DNA from: Chondrosia reniformis
Taxonomy: Eukaryota; Porifera; Demospongiae; Chondrillida; Chondrillidae
Assembly: GCA_947172415.1 (NCBI GenBank)
Contig: OX359195.1
Span: forward strand, 5,307,501-5,371,500
Direction of reading: 5' to 3'
DNA length: 64,000 nucleotides
In this document: positions 22,907-33,675 of the stretch, piece by piece
Numbering within the stretch: position 1 is the first letter of the stretch
How the letters are laid out: each line of letters begins with the position of its first letter
The notes under the pieces: generated by a model
What the model was told of the DNA's origin: nothing
What the model saw: only the letters and a program-made list of their open reading frames with translations
Database searches by the model: none
Made by a program: the position numbers and the translations under genes

Positions 22907-25900
22907 ATGAAGCCCAAGTTTAGAGCGAAACCGAACGTGACTCTCGCAAGATCCAAAACCACCTCTCAAGCTGCCAGTAATGATGACCCAGAGAAGGAAC
23001 CTACAGTTACAGATCGTGGTACGTGTAAAACTTCAGACTTAGGCTAACATATACTTGTAGCATAGATTATATATATACTTACGTACCCTATGCTTGTACG
23101 TATGATACGATCAACCAACCAATCAATATTTTCACAGGAAATGCCCCATAAGCCTGTTGGTGGTCTACCTGGGGGTCCTAAAACATAGTTGCATGGTGGC
23201 ATATATCTATAATCATGGTTCTTTTATTGCTGTTCCAGTGGCATCATGAAACTTGAATCCAATGCTGAGAAGATGCATGTTTTTTAGCATTCAGGCCTAG
23301 AAACAATGAATAATGTAAAACACTATTCTCCTGAACCTGTATGAACAGACCTTTCTTCCCGTATTTACTGTACAACACTTCTTATCTTAAATGCTCCACA
23401 CTTTTTACCAACAGTCTCAATGTGATGTTTAGTAGTTTTCCATTTGTTCATGTTTAAGTATGTACACCCAACGACAATGGAAGTAGCCAAACACATTTTA
23501 AACTCTAGTGTCTTAATAATAGTTAACATGTTTCTGTTTTTAATAGATGGAAGTGGCCTGAATACTTCCTTTCAGTCGGTTGAAGGGGTACAAGGAGGTA
23601 TTTCTAGGTCCTTCAGTCACACAGAAGTGCAAGTCTCCTCACTGGTCACAGTTTCTTACAAGGCCAAGTCATTTCGCAAGAGGCTAACTCCCAATCTTTT
23701 AGTCACTAAGAGAAAAAGAAATCAATTAGATGATAAAGGTGCTAGGGAGCAGGGGGATACTGGGTCTGATAGCCATGATGCTGGGGAGAGAGAGAGGTCT
23801 GCATCATTGGAGCAGGTGGATACTGGGTCTGATAGCCATGATGCTGTGGAGAACTCTGTCTCGTTGGAGCAGGTGGATACTGGATCCGATGACAGTGTTA
23901 CTGAGGAGAGGCCAGTACCTTTGGAACCAATTGAATTTGAATCTGATTGTGGTGGCGAATGTACATTATCCCAGCATGAGGTACAAACTACTTGTATGAG
24001 TGCATGTTTCACTGATTATCAGAGTGTTCTGTAAATTGCTGATGGTTGTCCTGAAACTGATTCCTAACAGTTGCTTCTTTCATGTTTTGTGGTTTTAATT
24101 ATCACTTTGACTATTCATGTGTCTGAAGCACTCTTTCTTTAGCACCTCTCCATCATAGCTATGCATAGGCCCAGTAAAGAGGAGGAGAAAACTCTTGTAT
24201 CCTCTCCCAAAGCTCTCACTAGGTTTAGTTCCCTATAGGCCTTTTACTCTAAAGTAGATGTAGCATGTAAGAAAAATAGTGTGTTAGATTAAGCACTTGT
24301 ATTAGCACAGCACTTCTGATCCAACTACTAATCCTTTAATATTGTGTTTCTTATATTTCGTATTGTCAGGATCACACAGAAAGTCACATTGTCACAGTGA
24401 ACGTTTCTCCCATTGAAGAGGATCCTCCTGCATCCATCTCCATTGACGACATCTTGGCACAGACTAACCAGGCCTTTGACCATGCTAATGAAGTGACGGT
24501 GGACGCCATGCCAAGTGTCCCTCAGCACGAGATTGTTAGCATGGAGGGTGACATGGGTGATAAAGACTGTGAATCAGATACCCCAGACATGGATACTTCT
24601 CAGGAAAGTTTAGCATCAACACAGCATGAAAGGTATAACTACGTATGTGCATGTACTGTATACTTGTGAACTAGGGGAGTTAGATGTACTAAAGCCTGTA
24701 CAAAAGCCATGATGGAGAGGCAAATAATCACTAGAAAATATTACACCAACCAGCCAGTGATCAAAGTCTTATCTTAACCAGTGATTGTTTACCAGTATGA
24801 TGAAGTTTTCCATCTTGAATGACTGGGAGGTGATCATTGGTTGCCATTCAATAGGACTTTGTTCACCCAACCAAGCCTCTGTCAACTGGCTGATCCACAT
24901 AATACATCTTCCAGTGGTTATTCACTTCTTCTTTGTACGTACATAAGTGTATGTACTATGGATAATCACTGGAGACTGGCACTGCATACAACAAGTGACC
25001 CAAGGACCCAAAGATATAACAATCAAATGGTACATTCAGCATGTCCTAATTCTCTATAATGGTGTTATTATTTTAATTAACTGTACTGTATGATTAAAAG
25101 TATGATAAAAGAAAATATTTGACAAGTCTCCCCACAAAGTAACATAGTTGACACCTGACCAAAACCTATTCTTTTACTTCCTTATACTTTTGTTTAGATG
25201 ATATGAATAGCCCCTCATACGTACATTCAGCCATTTTCTTTCGAGCTGTATAAAGATGCGTTTCAGTTTTTTGACTTCATTTGATTTTACATTTTTAAAT
25301 GGGTCACAATAACAAATGTTTTAGTTCATTTATCACATAATATGTTTGAGATGATTCCGCTTTAGTCTTTTGAGCGTCTCTAGATGCTCAAATGACTAAA
25401 GATGAACCATCTCAAAGGTACGTAAGTTAAAAGATATCCTAATCATCTATTTCATGTATTGTCTAATATATTTTAGACAAGCCAGCTTGGTGGCAGATAT
25501 AAATGCAGAAATGGAGGCTGCAGTAGAGTTTGAAAGGTCACAGATCGACCAAACTTCCACTACTCCTTCCAATACCACTTCCACTACTCCTTCCACTACT
25601 CCTTCCACTACCACTTCCACTACTCCTTCCACTACCACTTCCACTACCACTTGCACTGAGAGCACTAATAGTAAAGCACCTAAAAAGAAAAAGAGTAAAA
25701 CCCTGGCAAAACCAAAGGCTAAACCCAACACGACAAATGTAAAAGTAAGGATTGTCTCATTCTATAATTGATTGGTTAACCTTATTGAGTGTCCAAGGGG
25801 AGACACAAGTGTTCATGGTTGGGTAGGGCTAAATCTAATGATTTTGACATTCAAAACTTAAGAACAGCTTTTTTCTTAAAGTCTCCTACATTTAAAGTTT

Positions 25901-27798
25901 ATCTTTATTTAGAGAAGGAAGGAGGAAGTTCTTCCAAAGAAGAAGAAGAGGGGCAGAAAGAGAACTCCCAAAGAGAAGCTAATTAATGCAGCACCTGACT
26001 ATAGTACTATGACAATGGCTGAACTCATTGGATATAATCCTTCAGCTAATCCAATGCAGTAAGTGGTGCCACTTGCAGAGGACACCACATGTATGCACAC
26101 CTATCTGATATTATGCTGAAATATTCATACATTAACAAGAAATATAGATAATAAGGAAAAATTGCCTTGCACCCTCAATTTCTTCTTAGCCAGTTTCTAC
26201 TGTACTTTCCTAAATTTGTACTAATTTGGATGCTGCTATGAATAGAACTCTTGAATTAACTCTCTATTAACATATTATGGTGATTAATTTACATACGTAT
26301 ATACCTAAACTGAGAGCCTAAGGCAGATATAGCAGCATCCAAATTAGTATAAATTTAGGAAAGTACAGTAGAAACTGGCTAAGAAGAAATAGAGAGTTAA
26401 TTCAGGAGTTCTATTCAGAAGGTTCCCCAGTTTAACTAGTGATTATTTCTGCATGCTTTGTCTTCTTGATTTGCATCCTTAGGTCTGCCTTAGCTAAAAG
26501 GAAGAGGAATACCAGTCCTGTAGACTCCATTGCAGAGTAAGTAGCACTAACTGGAATTACAGGAAATATTTTATCATTCATTTTTACGCTGTCGTGGTAC
26601 GTATGCTTGCTAAAATAAAAGATTTAGTATATTATAAGATGTGCAGCTTTGCAGTTGGGTCTTATCTCTTCCTCCTCAGAGCACCTGACAGTCCCACTAA
26701 TGGTAGTCAAGCAACCAATGAAACTCCTCCTAGTCCAGGTTGTCATGGTAACCATTTAAATGGTGGTAAGAGAGGTGACTGTAATGATAGAATAGTACCT
26801 CAATTAAAGATAGGGGAAGATGGAAACATTATAGTTGATGAACAAAGGTAACTGATAGTGAAGCAGTGAAATGTATTTATAAGTGTATAAGTTTACAAAT
26901 ATTATTTTTTGACATAGTATGGTTGTTCAAAATCGGAAAAAAGATCCTGAAATGGCCACAGAAAAGTACATGCATATGTAGTATTGATATGTATGTCAGT
27001 ACTCACCTTCTAGCTAATCTTTTAGCCATCTATTATTCAAACCATACATCCACCTATTCATCCTTTCATCCACTCATCCATCCAACCTTTCATCCACTCA
27101 TCCATGCACCTTTCATCCACTCATCCATCCAGCCTTTCCATCCAACCTTTCATCCAGCCTTTCATCCACTCATCCATGCACCTTTCCATCCAGCCTTTCA
27201 TCCACTCATCCATCCAGCCTTTCATCCACTCATCCATGCACCTTTCCATCCAGCCTTTCATCCACTCATCCATCCAGCCTTTCATCCACTCATCCATGCA
27301 CCTTTCCATCCAGCCTTTCATCCACTCATCCATGCACCTTTCCATCCAGCCTTTCATCCACTCATCCATCCAGCCTTTCATCCACTCATCCATGCACCTT
27401 TCCATCCAGCCTTTCATCCATACACATGTATATCCACTTCTCATTACTTTTACAGTTTTGAAACAGTTGTTGAAACCGATGATAGCTTTATAAAGGCAAC
27501 ACCAGCTAGTTTTGTAAAGCGAAAAACAAGGCTTTGGACTAAGAGAGAAACTGATTTGTTTTATCGTGCACTCTCCCATGTTGGAACTGATTTCACACTG
27601 ATGACACTTGATCTACCAGAAAGAACCAGAACAGATATTAAGGTACATAGACCTCTTTAGCCTCCTGTAGAGTGTCTCATTTGATGTTTGTGCACTGCAT
27701 ACGTGTCAGAGAATACTCTATTCTCTCACATCTAACAGAAAAAATTCAAAAAGGAGGAAAAGATTAATCCAGGTCGTGTGAACAAAGCATTAAGTTAG
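22907..27798 (+). CDS. BDP1: BDP1 (TFIIIB B'' subunit), short form ending after the SANT domain
   Basis: BDP1 is a TFIIIB component that opens promoters for RNA polymerase III. Nine exons: 22907-23018, 23547-23980, 24370-24632, 25477-25744, 25913-26058, 26483-26536, 26680-26847, 27456-27642, 27739-27798; phases agree and give 563 residues. Seen: basic N-terminus (MKPKFRAKPNVTLARSK, like the family's KPNV start), MTMAELIGYNPSANPMQ, PQLKIGEDGNIIVDEQ, then the extended SANT domain RLWTKRETDLFYRALSHVGT and FKKEEKINPGRVNKAL. The protein stops there, near the size of fungal Bdp1 and without the long C-terminal repeats of the human protein. Exon 2 encodes three tandem EQxDTGSDSHDA-like repeats (residues about 105-150), and exon 4 a Ser/Thr/Pro tract. 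A 12/36-bp minisatellite fills the intron before the SANT exon. Confidence 0.93.
24165..24290 (-). repeat. Dispersed repeat family R1
   Basis: GGCCCAGTAAAGAGGAGG, CTCTTGTATCCTCTCCCAAA, GTTCCCTATAGGCCTTTTAC and GTAGCATGTAAG match the R1 order; it is in a BDP1 intron. Confidence 0.7.
24720..24905. repeat. Short interspersed element, inverted-repeat type
   Basis: AATCACTAGAAAATATTACACC and GGTGATCATTGGTTGCCATT form loosely inverted ends. Related sequence occurs at 9470-9560 (GGCAACCAGTGATCACC) and 29880-29990. Confidence 0.5.
25345..25416. repeat. Near-perfect palindrome, short family P element
   Basis: The left arm TTTGAGATGATTC...TTTAGTCTTTTGAGC is mirrored by GCTCAAATGACTAAAG...GAACCATCTCAAA, about 33 bp per arm with little loop. 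It is in a BDP1 intron. Confidence 0.85.
25548..25652 (+). repeat. Coding tandem repeat (Ser/Thr/Pro tract) in BDP1 exon 4
   Basis: Repeats of ACTACTCCTTCC and ACTACCACTTCC encode TTPSTTTSTT-like sequence, in frame with the rest of BDP1. Confidence 0.9.
27046..27420. repeat. Minisatellite with 12-bp sub-unit and about 36-bp higher order
   Basis: CCATCCAGCCTTTCATCCAC and TCATCCATGCACCTTT alternate in tandem in the BDP1 intron before the SANT exon. The long frames here on both strands (HPLIHAPFHPAF, MDEWMKGWMERC) are artefacts. Confidence 0.95.
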
Positions 27799-28292
27799 TG
27801 TACACTCTAGCCTCAACCAATTTAGATGCACTAGATGTGTTTACAGGAGTGTCTGTTATTTCTTTCATTGCAGAGAGAAGAGTAGCATTTGCAAAGAACT
27901 CACTTTGAACTGTATAGTGTCTAGTCTTTTCAATGCACACAATTTATGATGAATTGAAGTGTGATTTTAATTACATTATTGTTATTATTATTATTATTAT
28001 ATATACGTACTAATTCTGTTGAAGTGTCTTCTACATACAGGTTATTTATACCTAATGTGTTTATAAGTCGCAAGTACACATACTGTGGATTTCAATTAAC
28101 AGTTTTCGTTAACGCCTAGTGTGATTGCGTTACTCCGCCCCACCCTCTCACCTTGCTCCTTTCTCGTCTACCCTCGAGGTTGGTATATATAGCTTCGAGC
28201 AACTGATCAATAACCTTGTGGATTTTAACTTTTAGCTGGATTCGGTGGGAATCGTTTAATTCCTTACAGTGTTTCAAGAGAGGGCGGACCCG
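27799..28292. other. Intergenic BDP1 to PDZ gene
   Basis: Holds the BDP1 3' end and the PDZ gene promoter. A (TTA)n tract near 27975 is the only repeat seen. Confidence 0.4.
28184..28191 (+). promoter_or_regulatory. Possible TATA box of the PDZ gene
   Basis: TATATATA lies 102 bases before the ATG at 28293, in a locally GC-richer stretch (CTACCCTCGAGGTTGG before it). Confidence 0.4.
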
Positions 28293-29311
28293 ATGAGTTT
28301 AGGAGGCGTGTATTCGTCGAGACGCGGACCGAGGGAGGTCGAAATGGTAGCTGATGGAGAAGGATTTGGATTTCACATGTACACCAATAAACAGTGGGGC
28401 GGCGGGCAGTACATAAAGAGCGTAACGGCAGGCGGAGTGGCCGATAGGGCTGGAATACGAGTGGGAGACCATATTATAGAGGTAGATGGTACCAATGTGG
28501 AGATAGAGACGCACGGCCAGGTTGTGGAACGCATCAAGAACAACCCAGATGAGCCAAAGCGCTTACTTATATGCGATAGAGAAACAGAAGATTTGTTTAA
28601 AAAGCAGAAAAAAAGAATCTCTTCAGGCTCGTTTGTAGAAATTTCACGAAGCCCATCAATGTCATCCAGTCCTTGTAAGTTGGCCTACTTTCGAAAGAGT
28701 ATCTGCTATCCAATACTTTCATCATATAGGTATATATGTATATACGTATATATGCCCATTCTTATTTTCGCATTTTTAACAAATTATGCACAGTCATGTC
28801 TCTGAAAGGTTTGCTGCTGTAATAGGAAAAGTTTGTAACTCATAGCAAAGACATAGCTGTTGGCATATATTATTAATGATCGAATATCTTCTATTTAATG
28901 GTCAATCTATAGTTTAACTATCCCAATTCTTCAACAAATAGTCATATATTACTGTCATTTAATTTTAGTACATTTTTCAGTTAATGATAAATTAGGCTGC
29001 ATGTATGTACCAATCTATAACCAATTTGAAAATCTTATCTCAATCACTTTGCTGGCACAGTAATTGTTCACTCTCATCATGGCCTTTGCAGGTGTTTATT
29101 ACATGTATATACAATTAACACTCCCCCTTTTAACATTATATCACTGGTGCAGTTTTAGAAGGTTCTGTATGTCATTGACTCACTATCTTCAATATTTTTA
29201 GCAAAAGAGGGTCTCAAGCTTCCTTCCATGTCAGAAGCAAAACCAAAAGGCAAGAAGAATGTTAAAGGAGGAGATTGGGCAACCAAGACGGCCATGTTTA
29301 ATGACTTATAA
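28293..29311 (+). CDS. NHERF-like scaffold with one PDZ domain and an ezrin-binding tail
   Basis: Two exons, 28293-28674 and 29202-29311 (phase 1 junction), give 163 residues. The start is the ATG after an in-frame GTG. The PDZ domain spans about residues 15-100: GFGFHMYTNKQWGGGQYIKS, AGGVADRAGIRVGDHIIEVD, ETHGQVVERIK and KRLLICDRE are typical of NHERF/PDZK1 domains. The tail GGDWATKTAMFNDL matches the ezrin-binding motif at the end of NHERF1 (DWSKKNELFSNL) in its W, basic, L/M-F and final Leu positions. Human NHERF1 has two PDZ domains before this motif, so this is a reduced version that would still link one membrane-protein tail to ERM proteins and cortical actin. Function is inferred from the family. 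Confidence 0.88.
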
Positions 29312-30088
29312 ACTTTGTCTATCCAAAGTACGTAACTTGCACTCTCCATTCACTTCAGGTAAACTGATATTATTTTTTTTGTTTGCATTAGCTACACACA
29401 ATTAAAACTACTGATGTGTATATTCATTTGTAATTTTGGTAAATGTCAATTACAAAGAGTATTGAAATTATTTGACAGTTCTGTGGAAATTTGTACATTC
29501 ACTTTTGGAATCCATATAGCTTCATATATATGGAGCAAAGCTTTACAGACTCATATACTGTAAAGTTAATACAGTACTGGTGATCAAAGACAAAGTAGCT
29601 AGCTTTACATGTCAATATAACCATAATCTCAAGTATAATGTAAACAACACAGATTTGTTTATGTAGGTAAGGCCATCTTGTTGGTTTTATTACAATACTT
29701 TACATGTCATTAAGTTATATATGCATGGAATTTGCAGCTAGCTACATTGAAATGATATGCAAATTGAGACAGAGAAGTTTTACCTAACCTTCATATATAA
29801 CATTAGTACTATTCCAATACACGTGATTGTGATCATGAATAAGTTCAACAATGTATACATACTTATATAAGATTAAGTAAATGATCACTGGAAAGTATTA
29901 TGCCAAACCAGTCAAGTGACCGAAGTCGAATCTTGGCTGGGGGACCAAAGTCCTATTTAAATTGGCAACCAGTGCTTATCATCATAGCCTTTGCACAGCT
30001 CAGTGCAATTAACTAATCGTATTTATGTATATATGTATATTATAATACAATGTATTAATACAAAAGGTAATGCTGATGAGTTAACTGA
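29312..30088. other. Convergent intergenic region PDZ gene / MZT2
   Basis: AT-rich 3' flanks. It includes a short element at 29880-30015 related to 24720-24905, ending in CATAGCCTTTGCACAGCTCA, also seen near 19803. Confidence 0.45.
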
Positions 30089-30950
30089 TCATTTGTCTTC
30101 TCTAACTGTTTGACTGTTGCTCATTCTCCTCAACATCTCCAAAATGGCTGAAGGTGCAACATTCATCTTTAATAATTCATACACCTATAGATAACAGCAT
30201 GGCATGCAAATGGTTATTAAACATGACATGGCTGACATCAATTTGAGGCCAGGAAAAATATATTCAAAAAGATTATTTCATATACTTCATATTTAGGGAT
30301 TATATAGGGCTGGACAAGGATACAATGCATACAAATTCCATTCTTCACCAGACAGCTGTTTTTGGAGACATTTCTGACAAAGCTATTAGACCATTCTATA
30401 GAGCATACAATATAACTAAATGATCCTTTTCCACATGTATAGGAAAATTGCTTGAATGTAATCTTGGCTTGAAACTTACCACTTTGAACACTTGCTTGCT
30501 AAGAGGTACTCCACTTAGTTGGACTAGTTCATACAATTCCTCTGTAGCACCATACATTAGAATATATAGGTGAGACATATAGGATACAATACCGTGGTTC
30601 AGTGTGCATAGCAACAATATCCATACACCTATACATCCATACACCTATCTTCATTTCAGTATGTGTTTATGTGTGAATATGACTATTGTTTCTGATAAAG
30701 CTTAGAATGATACAACTCTTGAAACAATTAATTCTAATACATTCAACAAGGCAAACAACTATTATAGAATAAACTGCAGTATAAATAAACGTTTTATAGG
30801 ATCAATTTGAGAATTAACGCACGTCCCCGTCATATCTTATACACTTATAGCTCTAAAGGAGGTTAATCTTGATCTTCCCGAACCTTCATAACCTTTCTTT
30901 CGGTCGCTGCCTGCGGTGTACCGATAGGTTTGCTTCTGTACGCCACTCAT
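30089..30950 (-). CDS. MZT2: MOZART2 (mitotic-spindle organizing protein 2), very small
   Basis: MZT2 binds the gamma-tubulin ring complex and helps microtubule nucleation. Exons on the minus strand: 30950-30893 (or to 30884), 30541-30480, 30184-30089. The two candidate first donors (AAAG before GTTATG, GAAG before GTTCGG) are both phase 1 and fit the next exon. The product is 71 or 74 residues. Seen: EELYELVQLSGVPLSKQVFK followed by VYELLKMNVAPSAILEMLRR, matching the MZT2 core ELYELAQ...VFKILVDLLKLNVAPLAVFQML. It ends SNSQTVREDK; the long disordered tail of vertebrate MZT2 is absent. The first exon (MSGVQKQTYRYTAGSDRKK) is the least certain part; its DRKK fits the RRKK seen before this core. 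Confidence 0.85.
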
Positions 30951-31121
30951 TTTTAGGTAGCCATTTTCTAACCTTGGTTTGCCGCGTACAATTATATCGC
31001 ACAGCAAATAAAATCATTAATCATAATTAAAATGTACATTTTTATATTATAAGAGTGTACATTAATAAATAATAATATAATATTATTTAGAAAAGAAAAT
31101 ATAAGCTGTAAAATGATAATT

Positions 31122-33191
31122 TCACTCAAACTGAAAATCCAGACCTGTTCCACACATTCTCTTCTTGTAAACAGCATCAAATCTCTCTGACTGCTCCGTT
31201 GTCATCAGGTTCTTCCAGTCTCCGACGACACCCTTTCTGAAGAAATCAGTGCTTCCTTCCAGCCTCTTTGAGGTAGCATTGGTTAGGAACGTCTTCATGT
31301 GGTCAAAAGAGGAGAGCTTAACCACCCTTTGAAGAGTCTCTTCAGGAAGAGGGTGATTAATGAAATCTGCAATCTTCTTGACCACTCCTAACTGATCCTG
31401 TTTCATTTCCTCATACTTGAGGAAGAGAATATTATCAGCATCTGTTTGACCAGGAAGAGACATTCACACTTCAACTGATTCATTAGAAAAGGCACAGTGA
31501 AATAACAAAAGACACGGGATCATGATTTGAGGGGGAGGGGGACCAAATAGCTAGGGGGAGGGGGACCAAATAGCTAAGGGGAGGGGGACCAAATAGCTAG
31601 GGGGAGGGGGACCAAATAGCTAGGGGGAGGGGGACCAAATAGCTAGGGGGAGGGGGACCAAATAGCTAGGGGGAGGGGGACCAAATAGCTAGGGGGAGGG
31701 GGACCAAATAGCTAGGGGGAGGGGGACCAAATAGCTAGGGGGAGGGGGACCAAATAGCTAAGGGGAGGGGGACCAAATAGCTAAGGGGAGGGGGACCAAT
31801 AGCTAGGGGGAGGGGGACCAAATAGCTAGGGGGAGGGGGACCAAATAGCTAGGGGGAGGGGGACCAAATAGCTAGGGGGAGGGGGACCAAATAGCTAGGG
31901 GGAGGGGGACCAAATAGCTAGGGGGAGGGGGACCAAATAGCTAGGGGGAGGGAGGGGCTGCTAAAATGGTGGTCATATTTATGATATGCCAGTTGTGCCT
32001 TGCTTTTGACTCAAATCAGGCATTATTATGTTCCTATGAAATAATTATTTATTATTCCCAGGGCTGCATGTAGAACTTGGGGGAATCAATCCTATAGGGG
32101 GAATGCCCCTCCCCTCTATGCAGCCCTGAATCAATGTACTAAATGCAGGTAAGTCAAGGGGTTCAACAAACTCCCCCTCCTGGATCTATCTCTAAATTAC
32201 ATATGAAGACTCCTTGAGTGCTTCAATAACACATACAGTAACAAACCTCTGTATTTCCACCAGCCAAGAACATGATCAAACCAAGATCCTGATTCACATG
32301 TGCCATCAATAAATCGATCAAAGAAGTAATTCCAGTCTCCATTGTATTCATACACCTTAAAGCCTTTGGTGTGGTGATACAGTGACACTGCAGTATCCTT
32401 TGGATTCCTGGCAACATAGATGTACTTTGCAGGCGACTGAGCCGGTTGACCTCCTGACATCATCTCATAATGTGTGTGGCTTTTAAAAGAGCGCGGAGAA
32501 GATATTTCCTGGTTGAATTAGATGGGTGATAATTACAGTACAAATGTACTACAGATGACTATTAATCAACTACATAAAGAGGCTATTAATATAATCAGTT
32601 TTGTCAAATATAAGAATCTTTAAGGCAAGGCTTTTAAAAGATAGGAGTAGATTTGTGCTAGTACTGTACTACAGAACTTGAACCTTATAAAAATGTTAAA
32701 GTTTTAATGGTACAAAAAAGTACTACCGAAAGGGGCACCACCATTCTATATAGAGTAAAACAATAAAATATCACATTTTGATAGACGCTTCACCACTGTG
32801 GTTGATAACGTATAGCTATGTAAACTACCTGTCTAAGCTACATACTTCTTGTCTCTGGCATGGGACACAAATATCTTTAAATATAATAATAAATATATGC
32901 TATCACATCAACATGTCATCAGAAATTGCAGTGTAGCTGAACCTTGCATTCTAATCCAGCTTCCTCTAGCCAAGGGATCGATATTTTCATTGAAGCGCCA
33001 TCATCGACGCCATCTTTACGAATGAGCTTCACTATTTGTTGGCACCAAGTTGTACCAGACTTTGGGTAAGTAACGATGAAAACGTCATCTTCAAAAAGTT
33101 TAAAGTTAACCAATTCATCCATCCGTTCTTGAGTTATGAATGTCGGAAATGGAGTTCCATTTATGATATTAAGCTTGTAAGTAATTTCCAT
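31122..33191 (-). CDS. Cytosolic sulfotransferase (SULT family)
   Basis: Transfers sulfate from PAPS to small hydroxyl or amine substrates. Three exons on the minus strand, 33191-32943, 32508-32247 and 31441-31122, with phases 0 and 1, give 276 residues, slightly short for the family (about 285-300). Seen: FIVTYPKSGTTWCQQIVKL (5'-phosphosulfate loop, residue about 37 on), SPRSFKSHTHYE with the catalytic-type His, YIYVARNPKDTAVSLYHH (3'-phosphate binding), and FFRKGVVGDWKN near the C-terminus (PAPS-binding RKGxxGDWKN). The usual KxHLP reads KSHTH and the following stretch is about a dozen residues shorter than in human SULTs. The substrate cannot be told from sequence. Intron 2 contains a large G-rich minisatellite. 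Confidence 0.93.
31530..31955. repeat. G-rich minisatellite, about 22-bp unit, about 19 copies
   Basis: The unit AGGGGGAGGGGGACCAAATA plus GCT is in tandem in sulfotransferase intron 2; the G-rich strand is plus, so the pre-mRNA carries the C-rich strand. A few copies have AAGGGG or lack one A. Confidence 0.97.
32059..32128. repeat. Hairpin-ended short element
   Basis: The left end CAGGGCTGCAT is mirrored by the right end ATGCAGCCCTG, with an inner GGGGGAAT...GCCCCTCCCC pairing. A second copy is at 44170-44227 (TATGCAGAACTTGG...CTATGCAGCCCTGG). Confidence 0.7.
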
Positions 33192-33235
33192 TCTTCACAC
33201 TCAGAAAGAAGTTGATCACGTGTACCGTCGCTTCG

Positions 33236-33252
33236 TATATATATATATATGT
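33236..33252 (-). promoter_or_regulatory. Possible TATA box of the sulfotransferase
   Basis: A (TA)n run about 45-60 bases upstream of the minus-strand ATG at 33191. AT runs are common here, so support is weak. Confidence 0.3.
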
Positions 33253-33470
33253 AGCAAAAGGTCATATTGTGTGGATTTTCAGCTCCGCGCATGTACGACA
33301 ATATGGCTGCCGGTTGAGGGTAGGGTCTGAAATAACTGTAAAAAATTAACAATAATTGTGTTCACTCAAACTTAAAACTTAGTGTCAGCCGATAGGTTAT
33401 AGTCTACTCGACGTATTGATACTGTTTACAAGAAGAGGAACAGGTCTATATTTGACTTCGGATAAATAAC

Positions 33471-33525
33471 GTATTCGTCCATCCGTTCTTGAGTTATGAA
33501 TGTTGTAAGTATAAACTTCCATTTA
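33471..33525 (-). pseudogene. Relic of a sulfotransferase exon 1
   Basis: CGTCCATCCGTTCTTGAGTT and ATGAATGT...ACTTCCATTTA repeat the coding sequence at 33115-33165 of the intact gene's first exon (ITQERMDEL region), with a gap. It lies upstream of the gene, between it and WDR4. Confidence 0.7.
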
Positions 33526-33675
33526 ATTTTTTCACCCAGACTCGTATTGCGTAAGTTTAGGGTCTGATTTCATCAGACTTGACAAGACTTTAGGAGTACG
33601 GGGGGCGGGTGCATCCCCACTTCTAAAATGGCGACGGATGTTACAGATGCCTAGCTTATAAACGACCCTCGCGGG

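Noticed and set aside
26866-27660. 264-codon plus frame and 152-codon minus frame over the BDP1 intron
   Set aside because: They are made by the 12/36-bp minisatellite; only the last part (27456-27642) is a true BDP1 exon.
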